This document shows positions 35,990 to 45,309 of a DNA stretch of 64,000 bases, one piece after another. The stretch comes from Parapedobacter sp051400755 (GTDB taxonomy: Bacteria > Bacteroidota > Bacteroidia > Sphingobacteriales > Sphingobacteriaceae): assembly GCF_051400755.1 (NCBI RefSeq), contig NZ_JBLFFL010000001.1:1054001-1118000 (forward strand), written 5' to 3'. Below the pieces are notes generated by a model that worked only from the letters and a program-made list of their open reading frames with translations, searched no databases and was not told the origin of the DNA. How positions within the stretch are numbered: the first letter of the stretch is position 1; the number at the start of each line of letters is the position of its first letter. A program made the position numbers and the translations under genes.

Positions 35990-37165
35990 ATGAGCTATTT
36001 CTTTTCAGCGGACTACGTATTACCCGGCACTGGCGATGCCATCAGCAACGGCGTTATAGAGGTCACCGATCACGGCATGATCGCCGGCGTCTATCCACCC
36101 GATCACCCGGCGCTTACCGGCCAACCCATCGTTCGGCACAAAGGCATCCTCACACCCGGCTTTGTCAACGTCCACTGCCATCTAGAATTGTCACACATGA
36201 CCGGTGCCATTCCCAAGCATACCGGATTAGTGCCTTTTTTACAGCACGTCATTTCATTACGGGCAGCCGACGAGCGCCGCGTGCAAGAAGCAATGAAGGC
36301 CGCCGATCAGCAGCTATACGACAATGGCATTGTCGCCGTGGGCGATCATGCCAACACCGCCATTTCCGCTGCGATAAAGGCCGACAGCAAGATCCATTAT
36401 CATACATTTGTAGAAGTACTCGGTTTCGAACCCGAGCTGGCCAGCCATAAATTTTCCGAAGCTACCGCCATCGCCAGCCAATTCGATCCACACACCACCT
36501 CCATCACCCCCCACGCCCCCTACTCCGTATCGAAAGAACTGTTTAAACTGCTCAACGAAGAGGCCATCCTACGCAAGATGCCCCTAAGCATACACAACCA
36601 AGAAAGCGAAGACGAAAACAAGTTTTTCCGGTACAAAAGCGGTCAATTTTTGGACTTCTACCGCGCGTTGGACAAAGACATCGCAGACTTCAAGGCTCAA
36701 GCACGTAATTCCCTGCAAACCTTCATGACCTACCTGTCACCAGAGACGGCCGTGATGCTCGTGCACAACACCTATACCTCTTCCAAAGACATCTTCTTCG
36801 TAGAGCGCCAAGAAAGAAAGGTCACCTGGTGCTTCTGTCCCAATGCCAACCTGTACATCGAAGGCACCCTGCCGAAGCTGAACAATTTCATCCATTATGG
36901 GCACAACATTACCTTGGGCACCGATAGCCTAGCATCCAATGATCGGCTGTGCATTCTATCCGAGCTCAAAACCATCCATCAGCATTTTCCCGATCTTCCG
37001 CTCACAGAAACCATCAAATGGGCCACCATCAATGGTGCCGCATTCCTTGGCATCACCGAAACATACGGTTCGCTTGAAAAAGGTAAAACCCCTGGGCTCA
37101 ACCTGCTCACCAGCACCGACGGCTTAGCCATCACGCCCGACACCACCATAAAGCGATTGATTTAG
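35990..37165 (+). CDS. Amidohydrolase/deaminase family protein, possible aminodeoxyfutalosine deaminase
   Basis: Metal-dependent amidohydrolase of 391 residues, related to cytosine/SAH/aminodeoxyfutalosine deaminases. Metal ligands are visible in NVHCHLELSHM, IHNQES, VHNTYTS and LGTDSLASND. mqnB elsewhere in the window shows a futalosine route is present, and some bacteria use a deaminase of this kind there; that assignment is inference. ATG at 35990 is chosen because upstream codons fall in the promoter region (a CATCTTTG-like box near 35925). Confidence 0.8.
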   Translation: MSYFFSADYVLPGTGDAISNGVIEVTDHGMIAGVYPPDHPALTGQPIVRHKGILTPGFVNVHCHLELSHMTGAIPKHTGLVPFLQHVISLRAADERRVQEAMKAADQQLYDNGIVAVGDHANTAISAAIKADSKIHYHTFVEVLGFEPELASHKFSEATAIASQFDPHTTSITPHAPYSVSKELFKLLNEEAILRKMPLSIHNQESEDENKFFRYKSGQFLDFYRALDKDIADFKAQARNSLQTFMTYLSPETAVMLVHNTYTSSKDIFFVERQERKVTWCFCPNANLYIEGTLPKLNNFIHYGHNITLGTDSLASNDRLCILSELKTIHQHFPDLPLTETIKWATINGAAFLGITETYGSLEKGKTPGLNLLTSTDGLAITPDTTIKRLI

Positions 37166-37176
37166 TATTTTTGGCC

Positions 37177-37590
37177 ATGCCCATACCACATTATCAGGTA
37201 GTCGCCGCCATCATCCAGCATGATGGAAAAATCCTCTGCGTGCAAAAAGGAGTCCATAAATACCCCTATATCAGCCACAAATACGAATTTCCCGGTGGCA
37301 AAGTAGAATCCGGCGAATCGCACCAAGCTGCGTTGCAGCGCGAGATACACGAAGAATTGCACCTCGATATCCACGTAGGCGATCCATATCACACCGTGAC
37401 CCACGCATACCCCGATTTCAGCATTACCCTCGAAGCATACCTCTGCGTTCCAATGCGCCCATACACCCTGCAACTCATCGAACACATCCACCACCAATGG
37501 CTATCGCCAGCCGCACTCCTCCAGCTTGACTGGGCCGCCGCAGATCTACCCATTGTAGCCAAACTCACCGCCGCAACAGGGCGCAGCTAG
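37177..37590 (+). CDS. Nudix hydrolase, MutT-like
   Basis: Protein of 137 residues with an intact Nudix box: GGKVESGESHQAALQREIHE with the E-L-H that follows it. The box and small size fit an 8-oxo-dGTP/NTP pyrophosphatase. Begins 11 bases after the amidohydrolase stop. A TTG at 37171 is the only earlier codon. It overlaps the next gene on the other strand by four bases. Confidence 0.9.
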   Translation: MPIPHYQVVAAIIQHDGKILCVQKGVHKYPYISHKYEFPGGKVESGESHQAALQREIHEELHLDIHVGDPYHTVTHAYPDFSITLEAYLCVPMRPYTLQLIEHIHHQWLSPAALLQLDWAAADLPIVAKLTAATGRS

Positions 37591-38159
37591 TTCAGATACC
37601 AAAAAACCAGACCGAGGATCGTGCCCAGCACCATGCCCACCACCACCTCCTTCCACACATGCCGCTTGAGGTGTATCCGCGACCATGCCAGCAGCGGTGC
37701 AAACAGCAAAAAAATGATTCCCGCCGTCTCGTTAAAATGAAGAATTAAAAAGCCGAGGAACGCGTGAAACGCCAGATGCATCGAGGCCTTGATGCGCCTA
37801 TTGACCACTTGAGCCAAGATCAATAATACCAGCGCACACGCCATCGCCAGGCGCAGCGTTCTATCCTGACCCGTCAGCCAAAAAATGATCGTGACCGCCA
37901 ACAACAATAAGGTCGTCGCAATAAACCACTTCTGCCGCTGTACCCGATCCGACACATCCAAGTTCGTATACGTTCCCTTCCTAACACCCCAAAGCGTTTT
38001 CAGTCCGATCGGCACAAAAATACCGCCGATGATCAATAGCGAAAGCACCGTAGCCCGCTGAGGCGACTCAATACTGAAAAGCAAAAAAACAGCAAAAACC
38101 GGAACGGTCAGAAACGGATGACCAATTGTAGAGATAAATTTTGCAACCGTTGTTTTCAA
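37587..38159 (-). CDS. PAP2-like membrane phosphatase family protein
   Basis: Multi-spanning protein of 190 residues of the PAP2 superfamily. The PSGH-type motif reads ASMHLAFHA and the last reads WSRIHLKRHVWKE, with Glu where the usual motif has Asp. The first motif is weak. It may be an undecaprenyl- or lipid A-phosphate phosphatase, or a catalytically altered relative. Confidence 0.7.
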   Translation of the reverse strand: MKTTVAKFISTIGHPFLTVPVFAVFLLFSIESPQRATVLSLLIIGGIFVPIGLKTLWGVRKGTYTNLDVSDRVQRQKWFIATTLLLLAVTIIFWLTGQDRTLRLAMACALVLLILAQVVNRRIKASMHLAFHAFLGFLILHFNETAGIIFLLFAPLLAWSRIHLKRHVWKEVVVGMVLGTILGLVFWYLN

Positions 38160-38546
38160 GTGTATATCAAAAGTCTAGTCATCATCAGCGCACCAAGCGA
38201 AGGTAACCAAATTTTTGCATGTAGGCAACGTTGATTGCTTTCGAAGAAATCAAAAAAAATAAATAAAGAATTGTAAACTAGTCAGTTGTATAATGAAAGA
38301 ATTTTAACAAAAATATTGAAGAATTGCGATTCTGATTATTGATTTATCACAAAAAACTTTGCATCTTTAACGGCTCATATCTACCATTTTCTATGATTTA
38401 TAAAATTACATCAACACCATCCGCTTAGCGAAGTATCGACGATTGCTGATTCGCTAACAAGTCAACTGAAACGCTCGGTTGGAGCAATTGAATATACCCC
38501 CTTAGGGATCGTTCGTTTCGTTCCAATACCGTAATCAACACGACCT
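38160..38546. other. AT-rich intergenic leader of the surface-protein island
   Basis: No gene. The block is AT-rich (38240-38400), and no full promoter is clear; TTTG at 38357-38360 is a possible element. A nested hairpin is seen: TTAGCGAA (38425-38432) with TTCGCTAA (38450-38457), enclosing ATCGACGAT, itself a palindrome. It would be in the mRNA leader and could regulate the island. Confidence 0.45.
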
Positions 38547-40706
38547 ATGAAGAATAAGTTTTTACTTATACCCCTGTTTACTTTCGTTTTTTGCTTTTCA
38601 GCACTTGCCCAACAAAAAGTGAGGGACAATACCATCCGACGCGGCTCGATACTACCCGACAAAGACGCCCTCTTGGAACTGGAAAGCACCAACAAAGGCT
38701 TGCTGATCACACGCGTACCGTTGAAAAAAACGGATGATGCTGCTCCGCTGTCGCAGCATCGCGTTGGCATGGTGGTATACAACACCGCCACCGCGAATGA
38801 CGTAGTCCCCGGCATTTACTACAACAACGGTAGCCGCTGGGTGTTGGTCGCCGCGATAGATGACGTCAAACCTACCAACTACAATCCGGTCACATACGAG
38901 CTCACGTTTATCAACGGGGATGGTGAGACGCAGGTCGTCAATTTGGAAGAAGTGGTGAAGGCCACGGAAACCGTGACCACATTAGCTTATGACAGCAGCA
39001 CACATCTACTCAACTATACGGATGAGGATAGCGTAGCCCACGCGTTCGATCTCAATGTCGGCGCATTAACTTATAATGATCAGACCCATGTACTTACGTA
39101 TACCAACGAAAAAGGCACGGCAACGAGCGTTCCACTGAACAACACTTCGCTTACCTATGATCCATCATCAGGTACGCTGCGGTATGTCAATACACTGGGT
39201 CAACTCGAAGAATTTGATTTTTCGAATATGGTGGATCAACTGGAGACGGTGACTGCGTTGTCGTATGATTCGGACACCCATATACTCACCTATGTCGATG
39301 AAGACCGGAATACGCATACGTTTAATCTTGATGTTGGGCAGTTGGCGTACGATAATGTGACGAATACATTGGCCTATACAGCGGAAGATGGAACGGTATT
39401 GACCATACCGCTCAATGGGACAGGGCTGGTATATGATGCCACCACAGGGGTGCTTACTTATACCAATTCGCGGGGACAGGCACAGACTGTCGACCTCTCG
39501 GACATCGTAACCGCGCTGGAGACGGTCACCGAGCTGACCTACGACGCGTCGGCGCACGAGCTGGAGTACGTTGACGAGGACGGCACGCCGCACACCCTCG
39601 ACCTGAACGTGGGCACCCTGGCATACGAGCCGACAACCAACACCCTCACATACACCGCCGAGGACGGAACCCCGACAGACATCCCGCTGAACAACACGGA
39701 CCTGTCCTACGACCCGGCCGACGGGGAGCTGACCTACCTGAACTCGCTTGGCGTCCCGCAGGTGATCGACCTCTCGGACATCGTAACCGCGCTGGAGACG
39801 GTCACCGAGCTGACCTACGACGCGTCGGCGCACGAGCTGGAGTACGTTGACGAGGACGGCACGCCGCACACCCTCGACCTGAACGTGGGCACCCTGGCAT
39901 ACGAGCCGACAACCAACACCCTCACATACACCGCCGAGGACGGAACCCCGACAGACATCCCGCTGAACAACACGGACCTGTCCTACGACCCGGCCGACGG
40001 GGAGCTGACCTACCTGAACTCGCTTGGCGTCCCGCAGGTGATCGACCTCTCGGACATCGTAACCGCGCTGGAGACGGTCACCGAGCTTAACAGCGAAATC
40101 ACCACAAACGATGACGACGAGACCGTTCACCGTCTAACCTATACAGACGAAAATGGCGACGAGCAGGAAATAGACATCGCCGCCGCCAACGGCCTTCAAA
40201 TCGATGGCTCCTCCGGCGCGATAAAACTCGGCGGAACCTTGGTAAACGAAGAAACCGTCATCGAAACAACCGCCGCCAACACCCTCGCTATCTCGGGTCT
40301 ACAGCCCGGCAACCCAGACCATGATCGCATCGTAACAGTTGATGAAGACGGCGTACTGAAAACCGTCTCCTCCAACAAGTTTGTACGGTTCTTTTACATG
40401 CCCTCTGTAATATTTGATACTTCCTTGGAAGATGATGACCTTGAAAGGGACCTCTATCAAGAATATATAGATCAGTTCACCGAAATCGACGCAAATTTAA
40501 GAAGTACCGGAGCACCGCCATCAATACCACACATACCTGATCGCAAGGAGCTTTATTACTACATTACCTATTACGATGATGAAGTATTCAACATCCAAGG
40601 CATCAATGAAGACGGGATACTCACCTATGACATCATAGGCTCCGGCACCCCCATGTCCTTCATGAACATCGTTTTTGTCATTAAAGGAGAAGAAAACGAA
40701 GATTAA
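38547..40706 (+). CDS. Secreted repeat protein with beta-rich 92-residue units
   Basis: Surface protein of 719 residues: signal peptide to about 21 (ending ALAQ), then a Bacteroidota head domain (LLELESTNKGLLITRVPL to about 140) and four 92-residue units (141-232, 233-324, 325-416, 417-508). Each unit is three 30-residue beta-hairpin-like sub-repeats (patterns LTYD, DEDGT, NTLTYTAEDGT, PLNNT). Units 3 and 4 are identical at the DNA level and use C/G-ending codons, unlike units 1-2 and the tail. The C-terminus has no type IX sorting signal. Function is unknown; adhesin-like by look. Confidence 0.85.
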   Translation: MKNKFLLIPLFTFVFCFSALAQQKVRDNTIRRGSILPDKDALLELESTNKGLLITRVPLKKTDDAAPLSQHRVGMVVYNTATANDVVPGIYYNNGSRWVLVAAIDDVKPTNYNPVTYELTFINGDGETQVVNLEEVVKATETVTTLAYDSSTHLLNYTDEDSVAHAFDLNVGALTYNDQTHVLTYTNEKGTATSVPLNNTSLTYDPSSGTLRYVNTLGQLEEFDFSNMVDQLETVTALSYDSDTHILTYVDEDRNTHTFNLDVGQLAYDNVTNTLAYTAEDGTVLTIPLNGTGLVYDATTGVLTYTNSRGQAQTVDLSDIVTALETVTELTYDASAHELEYVDEDGTPHTLDLNVGTLAYEPTTNTLTYTAEDGTPTDIPLNNTDLSYDPADGELTYLNSLGVPQVIDLSDIVTALETVTELTYDASAHELEYVDEDGTPHTLDLNVGTLAYEPTTNTLTYTAEDGTPTDIPLNNTDLSYDPADGELTYLNSLGVPQVIDLSDIVTALETVTELNSEITTNDDDETVHRLTYTDENGDEQEIDIAAANGLQIDGSSGAIKLGGTLVNEETVIETTAANTLAISGLQPGNPDHDRIVTVDEDGVLKTVSSNKFVRFFYMPSVIFDTSLEDDDLERDLYQEYIDQFTEIDANLRSTGAPPSIPHIPDRKELYYYITYYDDEVFNIQGINEDGILTYDIIGSGTPMSFMNIVFVIKGEENED
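39491..40087 (+). repeat. Perfect 276-bp tandem repeat, about 2.2 copies, GC-rich
   Basis: Starts at CGACCTCTCGGACATCG (39491, 39767, 40043), period exactly 276 bases (92 codons). Copies one and two look identical throughout; the third stops after 45 bases. The block uses G/C-ending codons far more than the sequence around it. Confidence 0.9.
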
Positions 40707-40734
40707 CGGATTATTGGATAAGCTAGAAGCATAT

Positions 40735-42669
40735 ATGAAGATACATACCAACATGGTTGATTCAAGAATGTTCTATCGAGTCATCACACTGGCAGCGGCG
40801 GCAATCATCATGGCTTGCCAAACCAGCAAGGCTCAATTTACCATCATCGATGATCTGAGGGGAAATAACTATCCCGATATCGTTGTCGGTGGCCCAGGGG
40901 GAACCCAAGGAACGGCATACCTTACGTCAGGTATCGATGATCCGGTTGGCAGCGGTTGGCTCCGATTGACCCGAGATCAAACTAATCAAAGAGGCTACGC
41001 TTATATCGATCGTTCTTTCCCTTCGGGGATGGGCGTATTGATTGATTTTGAATACAAAATGTGGAGAACCGGCTCAAGCCATACCGGCGCCGACGGCTTG
41101 AGCGTATTTCTTTTTGATGCTGATGAAGAATTTCGCTTGGGAGGTTACGGAGGCTCTCTTGGCTATGCACCAAACACTAATAGCAATCCTCCCGTAACCC
41201 AGGGCTTGGCGGGAGGCTATATCGGCGTCGGACTCGACGCGTATGGTAATTTTTCAAACCCTTTTAATGACCCTAGCGAAGGCCGTAATGGCGGGCCTGG
41301 GGAAGAACCAAATTCCGTAGTCCTCCGAGGGCCAACGACCGATGATTCCAATACGACCAACGAATTCCTTACTTCCACATTATTGGGTGATAGAGAAGGA
41401 GACAATGGAGAAATCCGTCAACGGGGCGAAGTCGATTATGATATCCCAACTATTACACGTCCCTCTAGCGATGATTTTTATCGCCGAGTTCAGATCACGG
41501 TACTGGATGTAGAAGACGTAAACGGAGAACTAAGGTATGAAATCACCGTTCGTTGGAGCAGATCGCCCGGCGGAGCCTTTGAACATTTAATTACATACAC
41601 AACAGATGAGCCTCCTCCCCAAAGAATGAAAGTGGGTTTCGCCGCGTCTACCGGAGCCGATCTTAATTTCCACGAAATCCGCAATATCCTTGTAACCACC
41701 CTCGGCAACCTGCGCACCATCAAATTAGCCGATAAGGATTTTCTAATTCCGACAAATGCGGGGGGCGGGGGAGCAAACGAAAACAAAATCACGTACACCA
41801 TTGAGGTGGTTAACGACACAAATGCACCTATTGAAGGAATTGTATTAAGGGACACGATTAAAGATGCTTACGGCAACGTGTTGAGCCCTGAGACGTTCAC
41901 AATCGACCCAGGAAGCATTACCGTACTTAATCCCGATGTCTTGACGGTGGAATCCGACATCGAAGAAACCACAACCAACATTATTCAAGGAACTGTGTCC
42001 ATAGCGGCAGGTGAAACGGGCTTGATACAAGTAACGGGCACGCTGCACCAAACACCCCCCGGCAATCACATCATCAATACGGTGCTATTGGATCTTCCTG
42101 ATGGAACCGACTATGATGACGAAGATCCACTCAACAACACGTATTCCTGGCGAACGCCTGTATACGCTGATGGGGTAGACCTCATCTTGGGCGACATCAT
42201 CCCCGACGGAAGGTGCATTGATTATGTAAATGGCAATACATTTACGGTGCAGGTGTCCAACATGGGGACGGATGATCTAAATGTAGCTTCGTCAGACCCC
42301 AATAAAAGAATTACCGTCACGATTACCCATCCTCCGGGCACTGTGTTTACACCATTGCAGCCGACACCAGAAGAAGTAAAATGGACATTGACCAACAATA
42401 GCCCTACGAGCCATACCTATCGGCTCACTAATCCTTCGAAAAACATCTTACCGCGAGGATTCACTCATCCGGACCTCATTCGTTTCCGGTTAACGTCGGA
42501 GCTAACAGACATTCCTACCCGAGATGAATATACGGTCAACGCAATAGTTGACCAATTTAATGATAACGATGATGACAACGACGGGAATAACATAAGCACA
42601 GCCTCACTGCACAACTGTGCCATCATATCCAACCCCATGATTTACCAGCGGGTAAAGTGGTGGCCTTAG
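40735..42669 (+). CDS. L-type lectin domain surface protein
   Basis: Secreted protein of 644 residues. After a signal peptide (ending SKAQ) comes an L-type lectin domain (about 35-325) with the family marks GADGLSVFLFDAD, GGSLGYAP and GGYIGVGLDAYGNFS (carbohydrate-binding loop). A DUF11-like/Ig-like region follows (about 345-475), then a second Ig-like region to the end. No sorting domain at the C-terminus. ATG at 40735 is preferred; later in-frame ATGs at 40753 and 40768 are possible. Part of the island run. Confidence 0.85.
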   Translation: MKIHTNMVDSRMFYRVITLAAAAIIMACQTSKAQFTIIDDLRGNNYPDIVVGGPGGTQGTAYLTSGIDDPVGSGWLRLTRDQTNQRGYAYIDRSFPSGMGVLIDFEYKMWRTGSSHTGADGLSVFLFDADEEFRLGGYGGSLGYAPNTNSNPPVTQGLAGGYIGVGLDAYGNFSNPFNDPSEGRNGGPGEEPNSVVLRGPTTDDSNTTNEFLTSTLLGDREGDNGEIRQRGEVDYDIPTITRPSSDDFYRRVQITVLDVEDVNGELRYEITVRWSRSPGGAFEHLITYTTDEPPPQRMKVGFAASTGADLNFHEIRNILVTTLGNLRTIKLADKDFLIPTNAGGGGANENKITYTIEVVNDTNAPIEGIVLRDTIKDAYGNVLSPETFTIDPGSITVLNPDVLTVESDIEETTTNIIQGTVSIAAGETGLIQVTGTLHQTPPGNHIINTVLLDLPDGTDYDDEDPLNNTYSWRTPVYADGVDLILGDIIPDGRCIDYVNGNTFTVQVSNMGTDDLNVASSDPNKRITVTITHPPGTVFTPLQPTPEEVKWTLTNNSPTSHTYRLTNPSKNILPRGFTHPDLIRFRLTSELTDIPTRDEYTVNAIVDQFNDNDDDNDGNNISTASLHNCAIISNPMIYQRVKWWP

Positions 42670-42682
42670 CACGAAGAAAAGA

Positions 42683-44278
42683 ATGACGCGCCTGACAGCA
42701 ATATTACCCATAAAGCACGCCATAGCCTATACGCTATGCACTTTGGGTGTGTTGCTGGCCGTTCCGAGTCTTAGCCTCGCCCAATCCGGAGTCGGCAGCA
42801 CTACAGCCGACAATTCCACGGTGGTGATCGACCCCGAAACCGTGGAACTGCGCTATGCTGAAACCTGCTACTTCGGCCCGAATGCGCATTGGATCATCAA
42901 CGGTACGCTGGAAATCTGGAGCAGCAATATCTGGATTGCCCCTACGGCTTTCTTTAGCGGTACGGGCAGGATCATCATTCACGATCCGAGCGAAAACCCG
43001 TTCTACGAAGATACGCCCGCTGGCCCCACGCGGATAGACGGCAACAATGGTCACACGTTCGACGTGACGATCGAACTGCGTAATCCCAATAACCTCATCT
43101 TGGCTGATGTTGGGGATCCCGGGTATGATATCGAGGCTCCCGAAGGGCCGCAGGCGGCAGCGTTGCACCTCAATAAACGCTTTGTTTTTGGGGTGGATGG
43201 CGGCGATCTCGTACTCAACGGCCATGACTTGTACATCGGTGAGGAGGGTTCGCTGGAGGATTACAACCGCTACCGGATGATCGTGACGGATAATAACATT
43301 GTAGGGCATGTGGTCAAGATGTATGCCTCGTCGCGCCCATTTACCTATCCGGTGGGCATTGCCGAAGGGGATTATACGCCGGCCACCTTATCGCCGGCGC
43401 ATAGTACGACCCTGCATGTGGGGGTGAAGGATTACGCGGTGATCGCTACTCCGCTACCAACTCCCGCGGCGCCGCATGAACCGGGCATGGACCGGATGTG
43501 GCATATTTATTCGGACGAGCCGGTGCATACGACATATACTTTGCAACACAATAGCATCACCAATGGCAGTGCCTATGTGGATGAGCAGGCGCAGATCGTC
43601 CAACACGCGGGTAGCGGCAACTGGGTGGCTGGCAATACGCAGCGGATTGCCGAAGGCATCCATGAGCGGGATTGGGTGGCGGCTGCCGCGCCTACGGCGA
43701 ATGATAGTTGGCTTACTAAGCTGGTGTCTAACCTTGTCGGGCCGGAGGCTAATGATGACTATAAAGCAGGCCCATCTAGTCGCCGAATGACGGTCATGGT
43801 GCTTGAAAATGACCGGCCGGGCAGCAGCCCAATCGTCGTAAACAGTGTGCGTGTGTCCGTACCCCCGCGCAGGGGGGAGGTGTCTGTCAATGGGGATGGC
43901 AGCATCGACTATACACCGGAATGGGCGTATGTGGGCGATGACTCTTTTGTATATGATATCCTGGACGAAAATGGACTAAAGGACATTGCGACGGTACGGA
44001 TTGTGGTTAGTCAGGCTGAACTCATCATTCCGAACGCGCTGACGCCGAATGGCGATGGCAAAAATGAGGTATTCTTCATTCAGGGGTTGGACAGCTATGA
44101 CAATGCTGATCTGACCATTTTCAACCGCTGGGGCAATGAGGTATACCGCAACCGCAACTACCGGCAGCATTGGGATGGGGCGGGCGTGAGCGATGGCACG
44201 TATTATTACCGGTTGGTATTGCTGAAAGGTGGTGTGGAGACCATCCATAAGGGATGGGTATTGGTAAAACGATTATGA
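42683..44278 (+). CDS. Type IX secreted protein with gliding-type (type B) C-terminal domain
   Basis: Secreted protein of 531 residues. A signal peptide ends at about 33 (SLSLAQ). The middle is beta-rich and unassigned; residues about 355-440 look like a bacterial Ig/cadherin-like domain (GSIDYTPEWAYVGDDSFVYD). The last 85 residues are the gliding-motility-associated sorting domain: IPNALTPNGDGKNE, FNRWGNEVYRN, DGTYYYRL. This directs export through the type IX system and needs a PorP/SprF partner, which is the very next gene. Confidence 0.9.
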   Translation: MTRLTAILPIKHAIAYTLCTLGVLLAVPSLSLAQSGVGSTTADNSTVVIDPETVELRYAETCYFGPNAHWIINGTLEIWSSNIWIAPTAFFSGTGRIIIHDPSENPFYEDTPAGPTRIDGNNGHTFDVTIELRNPNNLILADVGDPGYDIEAPEGPQAAALHLNKRFVFGVDGGDLVLNGHDLYIGEEGSLEDYNRYRMIVTDNNIVGHVVKMYASSRPFTYPVGIAEGDYTPATLSPAHSTTLHVGVKDYAVIATPLPTPAAPHEPGMDRMWHIYSDEPVHTTYTLQHNSITNGSAYVDEQAQIVQHAGSGNWVAGNTQRIAEGIHERDWVAAAAPTANDSWLTKLVSNLVGPEANDDYKAGPSSRRMTVMVLENDRPGSSPIVVNSVRVSVPPRRGEVSVNGDGSIDYTPEWAYVGDDSFVYDILDENGLKDIATVRIVVSQAELIIPNALTPNGDGKNEVFFIQGLDSYDNADLTIFNRWGNEVYRNRNYRQHWDGAGVSDGTYYYRLVLLKGGVETIHKGWVLVKRL

Positions 44279-44301
44279 GATGGGGATATAGAACGATTCG
44301 G

Positions 44302-45309
44302 ATGAACATGACATGGAAACGCTTGTTGTTGCTGGTTCCGCTGGGCATGGCTTGCCTGGCGCGGGGCCAGCAAAACATCCAATTTACGCAATATGTATTT
44401 AATTCGATGAGTATCAACCCGGCATACGCTGGGTATAAGGAGGAGTTGTTTGCGCAGCTGGGACTGCGAAGCCAATGGGTGGACCTGGATGGCGCGCCCC
44501 AGACGGGGGTGCTATCGTTGGATGGCCTCCTGGATCTTCATGGGGCGCGGCGCCATGGCGCGGGAGTGCAGGTTATCGCCGATGAAACGGGACCACAGAT
44601 CGCGACCTCGGCGTACCTCAACTATGCCTACCGCATCCAGCTGGATCGCGAGGATACGCAGCGCCTGAGTTTTGGCATTGCCGCCGGTGTGACGCAATAT
44701 AGCTTGGATGGTGCAAAAATCAGGGTGTTGGACGAGGGTGATGCCGTATTGCCCCCGGGTAAAGTCAGCAGCTTCGTGCCCGATGTCCGTTTCGGTGTTT
44801 ATTATCACAATACGCGGTGGTACGCGGGGATTTCGGTGATGGACCTCTTATCGTCGGGTGGCGATAATAATGTTTTTCGATGGGACCGCACGACGACGGA
44901 TCGCATTCGGCGCCGGCGCCACTTTTATATCATCGGGGGGATGCTGTTTGACCTTGATGAAAGCATCAAACTGCGCCCTAGTTTGTTGTATAAGGATGAT
45001 CTCATGGGACCGCCAAGCCTTGATCTAAACGTGATGGCTCTCTTTGGTGAGCGTCTTTGGCTGGGTGGGGGCGTCCGCACTGGTGTCTCGGCGTTCCGCA
45101 GGGATTACCAGCGGCTGACGGGCGACCGCTTGAGCGGACTGAACGCGGTGTCTGCGGTGATACAGGTGTTTGCGACGGAAAGGCTCCGCATCGGCTATTC
45201 TTATGATTACATGCTGAGCCGCCTCAATGGCCTTCAAAATGGATCACATGAGGTGACCCTTGGCCTTACCTTAGGGCGACCGCTCGACCGGGTCAAGTGT
45301 TATTTCTGA
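44302..45309 (+). CDS. PorP/SprF family type IX secretion outer membrane protein
   Basis: Outer-membrane beta-barrel of 335 residues with a signal peptide (LLLLVPLGMACLARGQ) and the family start QNIQFTQYVFNSMSINPAYAG. SprF-type proteins are needed to export the type-B-sorted protein encoded just upstream. An ATG at 44275 overlaps the previous stop (ATGA) and is the alternative start. It converges with the patatin gene and overlaps it by ten bases. Confidence 0.92.
   Translation: MNMTWKRLLLLVPLGMACLARGQQNIQFTQYVFNSMSINPAYAGYKEELFAQLGLRSQWVDLDGAPQTGVLSLDGLLDLHGARRHGAGVQVIADETGPQIATSAYLNYAYRIQLDREDTQRLSFGIAAGVTQYSLDGAKIRVLDEGDAVLPPGKVSSFVPDVRFGVYYHNTRWYAGISVMDLLSSGGDNNVFRWDRTTTDRIRRRRHFYIIGGMLFDLDESIKLRPSLLYKDDLMGPPSLDLNVMALFGERLWLGGGVRTGVSAFRRDYQRLTGDRLSGLNAVSAVIQVFATERLRIGYSYDYMLSRLNGLQNGSHEVTLGLTLGRPLDRVKCYF

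Noticed and set aside
39491..40087. CRISPR-like array
   Set aside because: Units are 276 bases, contiguous without spacers, and in frame within a coding gene.
39168..40130. 320-codon open frame antisense to the repeat protein
   Set aside because: It exists because the GC-rich repeat lacks stops on the other strand. The plus-strand frame has a signal peptide and coherent repeat units, and this one does not.
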